Assembly (NCBI GenBank): GCA_029266015.1
Contig: JAJUFK010000135.1
Location: 1 to 6,571 of the forward strand
Length of the DNA: 6,571 bases
Direction: 5' to 3'
Source: Bacteroidota bacterium
GTDB lineage: Bacteria; Bacteroidota; Bacteroidia; Bacteroidales; UBA1715
A model generated the notes under the pieces. The model was not told the origin of the DNA, did no database searches, and saw only the letters and a list, made by a program, of their open reading frames with translations. Positions 1-5,711 of the stretch are shown in pieces (positions within the stretch are counted from its first letter, which is position 1; the number at the start of each line of letters is the position of its first letter). Both the position numbers and the translations under genes were made by a program.

Positions 1-1833
1 AAAGACGATGCGAATCAATTACCTATTCAACAGTTAGATAAACAAAAAATAGCATATGTTAGTTTGCAAAATCAAGATGTTGATACTTTTTTATTAGCGG
101 CAAAACAATATACTTCTATTACCCCTTTTGTAATACCACATAATACGGAATATACTGCTACTCTTACTAATCTTATCAATGATTTGCGTTCATTTACTAC
201 TGTTATTGTAAATATAGTAGGCAGTAGTCAATTTCCATCAAAAAAGTATGGTATAACGCAGGGAATGATAGATATAGTTTCTAAAATTGCAAAAGAACAT
301 AATGTAATACTTGTGTTACATGCCAATCCGTATGCTTTAGATTATTTTAAAGATGCTGTGCCGTCAATTTCTTCTATAGTAATTGGTTATGATTTTAGTA
401 AAATGGTGCAGTATGAAACTCCTCAAGTATTATTTGGTGCTTTACCTGCTCAAGGATTATTACCTGTTGGTGTAGGAGGGTTACCGGCAGGTACCGGAAA
501 ATTGTATCGTTCAATTGATAGGTTACGCTATGCTACTCCTTTTGAAGCAGGGATGAACGAAATAAAATTACAAATAATAGATTCAATTGTAAATGCTGCA
601 ATAGCTGCTAAAGCAACACCAGGTTGTCAAGTGTTAGTGGCAAAGAATGGAATAGTTGTATTTAATAAAGCATATGGTACATATTCTTACGATTCTAAAC
701 AACAAGTAACACCAGAAACATTGTATGATTTAGCATCGTTAACCAAAGTTGCTGCAACTACTATAAGTTTAATGAAATTGTATGACCAGAAGTTATTCTC
801 ACTTGATGCAACATTGGGAACCTATATTCCGCAAGCAAGAGGCACTAATAAAGATACATTGCGAATGAGTAATATTTTAACACATCAAGCTAGTTTGCAT
901 CCTTGGATTCCATTTTATCAATATTTAATACAAGATTTTTTTAATCCAAAGGTAAAGGATATTAAAAATAATAAGCGTACACCTATTTACAGTGTAAAGA
1001 TTAATAATAATTTATATGTAAATAAAAATTATGGGTTTATTGATAGTTCAATATCTTCGGTTAAATCTGATTTATATTCTCTTCAAATTGCCGATAATGT
1101 CTATATGAATCCCGCAAAACGAGATTTGGTATATTCAATTATTTATAATTCTAAATTAAACGATAAAAAAGAATTTGTATATAGTGATTTAGGTTTTATA
1201 TTATTTGCAGATGTAATAAAAAATCTAACAGGTAGAAATATAGATGTATATGTGAAAGAAGAATTTTATTCAAAATTAGGTGCTCAATCATTGTGTTATA
1301 ACCCTTTACAATATTATACTAAGCAATCAATAGCACCAACAGAATATGATGAAGTGTTTCGTAGGCAGTTAATTCAAGGATATGTTCATGATCCTGCTGC
1401 TGCTATGCTTGGTGGAGTAAGCGGTCATGCCGGTTTGTTTGGCAATGCAAATGATTTAGCAAAAGTGTTACAAATGTTATTGCAAAAAGGGTATTATGGT
1501 GGTGAACAATTTATACAAGAATCAACGGTAGATTTGTTTACTTCTTGTCCGTTTTGTGCAGAAGGTAATAGGAGAGGCTATGGTTTTGATAGAGCCGAAT
1601 CAGATACAACGAAACTTGATCCTACTTGTAGATGTACATCAGAATTAAGTTATGGTCATACCGGGTTTACCGGTACTATTTTTTGGGTTGATCCTGCTCA
1701 ACAATTAGTGTATATTTTTCTATCAAATAGAGTTTGTCCCGATGCAGACAATACACTATTGGCTAACTCTCGTATTCGCCCTAAAATACAGCAAACAATT
1801 TATAATGCAATTATTCGTAACGAATTAAATTGA
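1..1833 (+). CDS. GH3 (NagZ-like) C-terminal domain fused to beta-lactamase-type serine hydrolase, 5' truncated
   Basis: The reading frame is open from base 1 and the protein begins before the window; 610 residues are visible (window numbering). The first residues (NQLPIQQLDKQKIA) match the start of the GH3 C-terminal domain, which runs to about residue 160 and ends in the GLLPVGVG segment. The NagZ-like catalytic domain would lie upstream, out of view. After the linker (RLRYATPFEAGM) comes a full class C beta-lactamase/penicillin-binding-protein fold: nucleophile motif SLTK at 246-249, YSD at 394-396 and HTG at 553-555, followed by FTGTIFWVDP and IFLSNR. All three catalytic motifs are intact. 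Bacteroidota commonly carry this fusion as an exported protein of roughly 950-1000 residues, presumed to act on peptidoglycan or its fragments. The exact reaction of the serine hydrolase half is unknown. A cysteine cluster (516, 519, 543, 545, 579) lies around the HTG motif. An internal TTG at 64 could be read as a start, but conserved GH3 sequence precedes it. Confidence 0.93.
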   Translation, partial: KDDANQLPIQQLDKQKIAYVSLQNQDVDTFLLAAKQYTSITPFVIPHNTEYTATLTNLINDLRSFTTVIVNIVGSSQFPSKKYGITQGMIDIVSKIAKEHNVILVLHANPYALDYFKDAVPSISSIVIGYDFSKMVQYETPQVLFGALPAQGLLPVGVGGLPAGTGKLYRSIDRLRYATPFEAGMNEIKLQIIDSIVNAAIAAKATPGCQVLVAKNGIVVFNKAYGTYSYDSKQQVTPETLYDLASLTKVAATTISLMKLYDQKLFSLDATLGTYIPQARGTNKDTLRMSNILTHQASLHPWIPFYQYLIQDFFNPKVKDIKNNKRTPIYSVKINNNLYVNKNYGFIDSSISSVKSDLYSLQIADNVYMNPAKRDLVYSIIYNSKLNDKKEFVYSDLGFILFADVIKNLTGRNIDVYVKEEFYSKLGAQSLCYNPLQYYTKQSIAPTEYDEVFRRQLIQGYVHDPAAAMLGGVSGHAGLFGNANDLAKVLQMLLQKGYYGGEQFIQESTVDLFTSCPFCAEGNRRGYGFDRAESDTTKLDPTCRCTSELSYGHTGFTGTIFWVDPAQQLVYIFLSNRVCPDADNTLLANSRIRPKIQQTIYNAIIRNELN

Positions 1834-1856
1834 TTTGTGAAAAACTCTTACATTTG
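1830..1856 (+). promoter_or_regulatory. Possible Bacteroidota-type promoter before the HAD gene
   Basis: TACATTTG at 1849-1856 matches the phylum's -7 consensus TAnnTTTG exactly. A TTG at 1830-1832 could serve as the -33 element, but the 16-bp gap is a little shorter than the usual 17-23 bp. A second TTTG at 1834-1837 is too close. Transcription would begin near 1861-1864, almost at the first ATG of the next gene. That would give either a nearly leaderless mRNA or a start at the later ATG (1877). In such AT-rich DNA a box like this can arise by chance. Confidence 0.3.
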
Positions 1857-1864
1857 ACAAAAAA

Positions 1865-2722
1865 ATGATGCGAAAAATGGAATTATCAAAATTTAAAGAA
1901 ATAGCTCTTAAATATAAAGTTATATTTTTTGATGCGTATGGTGTATTAAAAACCTATAAGGGAATCTTGCCGGGAGTAAAAGAAATGCTTAATTTTTTAC
2001 AACAAAACAATATAGATTTTTATATCCTTACAAATGATGCTTCTCGTAGTCCCGAATTGCTTGTAAAAGGGTATCATAATGCAGGGATTACAGAAATTAC
2101 TGAACATAAGATTATATCGTCGGGAATGCTTGCTCGTGAATATATACAAAATAAAGTTGCTCATGGAACCGTAGCATACTTGGGAACCGAAGCTTCTGCT
2201 CATTATATTGAAAAAGAAGGACTTAAGACAATTTCGATAAAAGATGTTGATATTGAAAATTGTAATGATATTACTGCTCTTGTATTCTTAGACGATGAAG
2301 GCTATGATTGGAATGTAGACTTGAACAAAACATTGAATTTGCTTCGTAAACGTGCAATACCGGTAATTGTAGCAAATACAGATGGAACATATCCTGTAGC
2401 AAAAAAAGATGTTGCTATTTCGGTAGGAGCTGTTGCCGATATGATTGAAAAACTTGCCCGTAAAACATTTATTAGATTTGGGAAGCCTGATTCTCAAATT
2501 TTTAACTATGCATTTGAATATGCTGTTTCTGATGATTCTGCTACCAAAAATGATATACTTATGGTTGGAGACTCACTTATTACCGATATTATAGGTGGTA
2601 ATAAATTTGGTGTTAATACGTGTTTGGTTCTCACCGGAAATATTTTGCCTGATAATTATGAACTAATGATTCAATCGTTAGGTATTATACCCGACTATAT
2701 TTGTGAATCGGTTGCAACCTAA
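1865..2722 (+). CDS. HAD-superfamily IIA hydrolase (phosphatase-like), variant motif I
   Basis: This is a soluble 285-residue protein of the haloacid dehalogenase superfamily, subfamily IIA (the NagD/pyridoxal phosphatase type, closest in form to the TIGR01459-like group). The core motifs are in order: motif I FFDAYGVL with the predicted nucleophile Asp23, motif II TND at 56-58, motif III Lys207 in FGKPD, and motif IV GDSLITD at 235-241 with the Mg-binding acidic residues Asp236 and Asp241. The IIA cap lies between motifs II and III. The usual second aspartate of motif I (DxD) is Tyr25, so the general acid is missing or supplied elsewhere. A phosphatase on a small phosphorylated metabolite is the family expectation; the substrate cannot be read from sequence. 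It follows the GH3/serine hydrolase gene by 31 bp and may be co-transcribed with it or use the promoter-like box at 1849. Three in-frame ATGs (1865, 1868, 1877) compete; 1877 (MELSKFKE) is a credible alternative because no Shine-Dalgarno decides between them. Confidence 0.9.
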   Translation: MMRKMELSKFKEIALKYKVIFFDAYGVLKTYKGILPGVKEMLNFLQQNNIDFYILTNDASRSPELLVKGYHNAGITEITEHKIISSGMLAREYIQNKVAHGTVAYLGTEASAHYIEKEGLKTISIKDVDIENCNDITALVFLDDEGYDWNVDLNKTLNLLRKRAIPVIVANTDGTYPVAKKDVAISVGAVADMIEKLARKTFIRFGKPDSQIFNYAFEYAVSDDSATKNDILMVGDSLITDIIGGNKFGVNTCLVLTGNILPDNYELMIQSLGIIPDYICESVAT

Positions 2723-2727
2723 GAATT

Positions 2728-4203
2728 TTATTTACTATAGTTTATAACTCTTTCCGTTGCTAGTTTCGAACTTATAATCGCCATAGGTAATCCTGCTCCG
2801 GGTACGGTAGAGGCTCCTACATAAAACATGTTTTTGAATTTTTCATCAAAATTGCGAGGACGTAATCCTCCAATTTGTTTAATACTATGAGATAATCCTA
2901 AACCACTACCTTTAAATAAATTACATTTTTTTTCCCAATCAGCGGGTGTATATATAGTTTTTGATATTATAAGTGGTTCTATATTTAATTCTATTCTTTG
3001 AGAAAAATCTTGTATTATGCTGTTAACTATTTGTTCAGCATCGTGCCATGACGATTTATGAATTAAGTTTGGTACAGGGCATACAAAAAATAAACTTTCG
3101 CATCCTTCAGGAGCACAATTGGTGTTGTATTTTGAAACTACATTAACATAATAATAGGGTTTTTCAATGATTGAAGGATCTTGTAATATATGTTTTGAAT
3201 ATTCTTCATAATTACTTCCTAAATAGTAATTATGATGATGAACTTGAGGTAATTTTGTTGAAATTCCTAAATAAAAGGTGAGATACCCCATAGTCCAATC
3301 TTTTTTCAAAAGTTTTGATTCGCTATAGGCTTTTCGTTTAAGAATTCTGCTTCTAAAAACAGCGGCATCGGCATTTATAACAAATATATCGGCTTTGTAG
3401 CTATTCCCTTGAGTATCTATTACTGCTGTAATTGTATTTTTTGTGGTTTGTACATCACAAATTTCGGTATTGTAAAGTATTGGCACTTGTTGTTTTTCTA
3501 ACTCATGCAAAATACCAGTAACTATTTGATACATTCCTCCTTCTACATTGTAATAACCATCGTGTTTGAATTCAGTATATGAAAGTAGGGTATAAACTGA
3601 TGATGTATCAAAAGGTGTTTTGCCAAGAAAAAATGCTACTAATGAAAGAATTTGACGAGCTTCTTGTGATGAAAAATATTGACATACTTGCTGCCAAAAT
3701 GTTTTGAATAACTTGGGAATATGGAATGGATTTACTTTTGCAAGTTCTATAAAATATGCAAATTTTGAACTGAAATTACGTTTTATTACAATATCAACAG
3801 TATCATGAAATATAGAAGAGCATTCTGCAATATATTCTTCAAATTTTTTTTCAAAATCAACTTCAATATCAGTAAATTGTTCTGCAAATAGTTTTGTGTC
3901 TTTATAAATATGCCATGTTTTTTTACTGCCGGAAATATGAACAGAATAGAGTGGGTCTAATTCAACAAAAGTAAATGGTAATGAAATATTGCATTCTTTT
4001 GCAAATGCTTCAAATTCATATGACATACTAAAGAAACTGGGACCTGTATCAAATGTAAATCCATCTTTTTGTATTTGATTGAGTCGGCCACCTGCAGTAT
4101 CATTTTTTTCAAGAATTTGCACAGAATACCCTTGTTTTGATAATCGTAAAGCGGTAGCTAATCCGCCTAATCCGGCACCTACTATTAATACTGTTTGTTT
4201 CAT
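2728..4203 (-). CDS. crtI: Phytoene desaturase (CrtI family)
   Basis: A 491-residue FAD-dependent desaturase that should introduce double bases-conjugating double bonds into phytoene on the way to lycopene, as a membrane-associated protein. The N-terminus has the dinucleotide-binding fold: GAGLGG at 9-14, Glu32 at the end of the second strand, AGGR at 37-40 and DTGPSFF at 52-58. The C-terminus has GLGLSHSIKQIGGLRPRN and then a CrtI signature, YVGASTVPGAGLPM at 461-474. That signature carries Val467 where the common form has His (STHPG). Length is normal for the family. The ATG overlaps the TGA of the upstream CruF-like gene by 4 bases (ATGA at 4203-4200), which suggests translational coupling as the last visible gene of the crt operon. 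Bacteroidota also have a CrtD-type 3,4-desaturase paralogue; the pairing with crtB and the general motifs favour phytoene desaturase, but the number of desaturation steps is not readable. The stop lies 5 bp from the stop of the convergent HAD gene. Confidence 0.9.
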   Translation of the reverse strand: MKQTVLIVGAGLGGLATALRLSKQGYSVQILEKNDTAGGRLNQIQKDGFTFDTGPSFFSMSYEFEAFAKECNISLPFTFVELDPLYSVHISGSKKTWHIYKDTKLFAEQFTDIEVDFEKKFEEYIAECSSIFHDTVDIVIKRNFSSKFAYFIELAKVNPFHIPKLFKTFWQQVCQYFSSQEARQILSLVAFFLGKTPFDTSSVYTLLSYTEFKHDGYYNVEGGMYQIVTGILHELEKQQVPILYNTEICDVQTTKNTITAVIDTQGNSYKADIFVINADAAVFRSRILKRKAYSESKLLKKDWTMGYLTFYLGISTKLPQVHHHNYYLGSNYEEYSKHILQDPSIIEKPYYYVNVVSKYNTNCAPEGCESLFFVCPVPNLIHKSSWHDAEQIVNSIIQDFSQRIELNIEPLIISKTIYTPADWEKKCNLFKGSGLGLSHSIKQIGGLRPRNFDEKFKNMFYVGASTVPGAGLPMAIISSKLATERVINYSK

Positions 4204-4859
4204 GATAACCCAATAAATAAAATTATAAAGAATACAAATTGAATATATACTATTGTTTTTGCTATACTATTTGATATTGTAATTTGTGTATAGTTTACTA
4301 TTGTATGCATACATACAGAAATGATAAACCATGCAATATAATTTTGTATTGGAATAGTATTGTTGTGCCAATACCACATATCCATTTTATGAGCACTTTG
4401 TTCCAATAAAAAATCATATAAAAGCATACTCCCCGATGCTCCAATTATTTTAAGATATGGGTGAATTGTAAATGATTGAAATAATAAACGTGTGCTGTAT
4501 ACTAAAAATAACCAATTCAATCCAATTAAAAGGGGAGTGTTTACTACTTGTATTCCTAATGCTTTGCCATACCAATATGTGCCAAAAATAATAGAAGTAT
4601 TTACTCCAATAATTTCAATACCCAATCCCAATAAAAATATAATGGCATATACAAGTAATTGTTTTTTTGTATTTTGTGATGAATCAAATAATGCTACAAG
4701 TATAAAATTCCCTAATAAAACATAGGGAATGAGTGTAATAAGTATTTGTTTTGTTGCGGGATATAAAAAACCTATTGTGCCAATTGTAAAAAAAGAAATA
4801 AGCATTAATTGCAATATTCTATTGTTACTTTTTATATAGGGAATATGTATTATAGGCAT
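4200..4859 (-). CDS. Carotenoid biosynthesis membrane protein (CruF/DUF422 family)
   Basis: A 219-residue integral membrane protein with about seven hydrophobic segments (near residues 15-33, 38-58, 67-86, 109-128, 135-152, 173-191 and 200-218). It fits the DUF422/PF04240 carotenoid family by its polar motifs: IEIIGVNTSIIFGTYWYG at 81-98, YDFLLEQSAHKMDMWYW at 148-164 and IPIQNYIAWF at 169-178. Characterised members (CruF) are 1',2'-hydratases acting on the psi ends of acyclic or monocyclic carotenoids, and related proteins hydrate bisanhydrobacterioruberin in haloarchaea. This protein is shorter than those of about 280-290 residues, so hydratase activity is an inference and another end-group reaction is possible. 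It does not resemble the CrtYcd-type cyclase as far as I can judge. It sits 4 bp after crtB and overlaps crtI by 4 bases, inside the carotenoid operon. The start MPIIHIP is the only one that fits the short gap; the next Met (residue 19) would cut into the first helix. Confidence 0.8.
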   Translation of the reverse strand: MPIIHIPYIKSNNRILQLMLISFFTIGTIGFLYPATKQILITLIPYVLLGNFILVALFDSSQNTKKQLLVYAIIFLLGLGIEIIGVNTSIIFGTYWYGKALGIQVVNTPLLIGLNWLFLVYSTRLLFQSFTIHPYLKIIGASGSMLLYDFLLEQSAHKMDMWYWHNNTIPIQNYIAWFIISVCMHTIVNYTQITISNSIAKTIVYIQFVFFIILFIGLS

Positions 4860-4863
4860 AGTG

Positions 4864-5709
4864 TTATAATAATCGCAATTTACAGATAGAGTAGGCTTTA
4901 CAAATCAACAGGATTTTTTTTATGTTGTTTACTCGTATTCGTTTGTGTGCTATTTGTTGAGCCGGAGTTTGTTGTAATGTATTGAGTAGTGTTTTATAAT
5001 ATAAAAATGCCGTAAATACAGCTAATTGAGAATTACGCGGAAGTAATGTAATACCTTTGTATGCTTCATTAAAGTCATTTGCTATGTCGGTTATTATTTC
5101 TTGTTTTACTGTTTCGGTAAATTCGTGGTGTAATAAATTTGGAAAATACATACGTTGCAACGTTGCTATATCATTATGCAAATCGCGTAAAAAGTTTACT
5201 TTTTGAAATGCTGCACCTAATTTTATAGCAGGTTGTTTAAGTTTTTCAAATTCTTGGTTTGAATTACAAAATACACGTAAACACATAAGTCCTATAACTT
5301 CGGCTGACCCATAAATATATTCGTTTATTTCATGAGTTGTTGTATATGATTTCTTATGTAAGTCAAAATGCATACTTTTAAAGAATGCTTCAATAAATGC
5401 AGTATCTAAATTGTATTCATGTACAGTTTTTTGAAACGCATGTAAAACAGGATTTAAGCTTATACCATGTTTTATTGCTAAATAAGTATCAGTTTCAAAG
5501 GTTTTAAATAATGTTTCTTTATCGTATTCATGAAATGTATCTACAATTTCGTCGGCAAGTCTTACAAACCCATAAATTGTAAATATTGCATTGCGTATAT
5601 TTTTTGAAAACAATAATGATGAAAGGTAAAATGATGTACTGTATTTTCGGATTACCGTCTTCGAAATAGCAGTGCACGTTTCATGATATAATGATAGAGT
5701 AGAAGCCAT
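4864..5709 (-). CDS. crtB: Phytoene synthase
   Basis: A 281-residue squalene/phytoene synthase family enzyme, condensing two geranylgeranyl diphosphates to phytoene, the first committed step of carotenoid synthesis. Both Mg-diphosphate-binding aspartate motifs are present: DEIVD at 53-57 and DLHND at 176-180. The second lies within the family signature LGAAFQKVNFLRDL (164-177). YIYGSAEVIGLMCLRVF (131-147) matches the first family signature except for Glu137. KYSTSF at 22-27 is the usual substrate-entry segment. The length is normal for Bacteroidota. The start chosen is the ATG at 5709 (MASTLSLYHETC): it lies 2 bp after the epimerase stop (TAA-AC-ATG) and aligns with the family N-terminus. A longer in-frame form starting at 5739 adds ten residues (MVYSTKKRIN) and overlaps the epimerase gene, which is less likely. 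The next gene begins 4 bp downstream. Squalene or diapophytoene synthase is the alternative, but the crtI and CruF-like neighbours argue for phytoene synthase. Confidence 0.94.
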   Translation of the reverse strand: MASTLSLYHETCTAISKTVIRKYSTSFYLSSLLFSKNIRNAIFTIYGFVRLADEIVDTFHEYDKETLFKTFETDTYLAIKHGISLNPVLHAFQKTVHEYNLDTAFIEAFFKSMHFDLHKKSYTTTHEINEYIYGSAEVIGLMCLRVFCNSNQEFEKLKQPAIKLGAAFQKVNFLRDLHNDIATLQRMYFPNLLHHEFTETVKQEIITDIANDFNEAYKGITLLPRNSQLAVFTAFLYYKTLLNTLQQTPAQQIAHKRIRVNNIKKILLICKAYSICKLRLL

Positions 5710-5711
5710 GT

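Noticed and set aside
64..66. TTG as the start codon of the GH3/serine hydrolase gene
   Set aside because: The frame is open upstream to base 1 and the residues before it (NQLPIQQLDKQKIA) match the conserved start of the GH3 C-terminal domain.
1997..2497. Two small open frames (68 and 69 codons) antisense to the HAD gene
   Set aside because: They lie wholly opposite a well-supported gene, show no recognisable domain, and their composition reflects the complement of its codons.
2681..2691. Inverted repeat GGTATTATACC near the HAD 3' end
   Set aside because: A one-base centre cannot form a stable RNA hairpin, and it lies in coding sequence.
2710..2719. Perfect 10-bp palindrome GGTTGCAACC at the end of the HAD gene
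   Set aside because: As a hairpin it has no loop beyond a 3-bp stem and no following T-run. A short palindrome like this is expected by chance, so it is not called a terminator or operator.
2728..4203. CrtD-type (3,4-desaturase) or generic amine oxidase identity for the desaturase
   Set aside because: The C-terminal signature and the direct coupling to crtB and the CruF-like gene favour CrtI, though CrtD-like activity cannot be fully excluded.
4492..4725. 77-codon open frame antisense to the CruF-like gene
   Set aside because: It overlaps a motif-supported membrane protein gene and has no features of its own.
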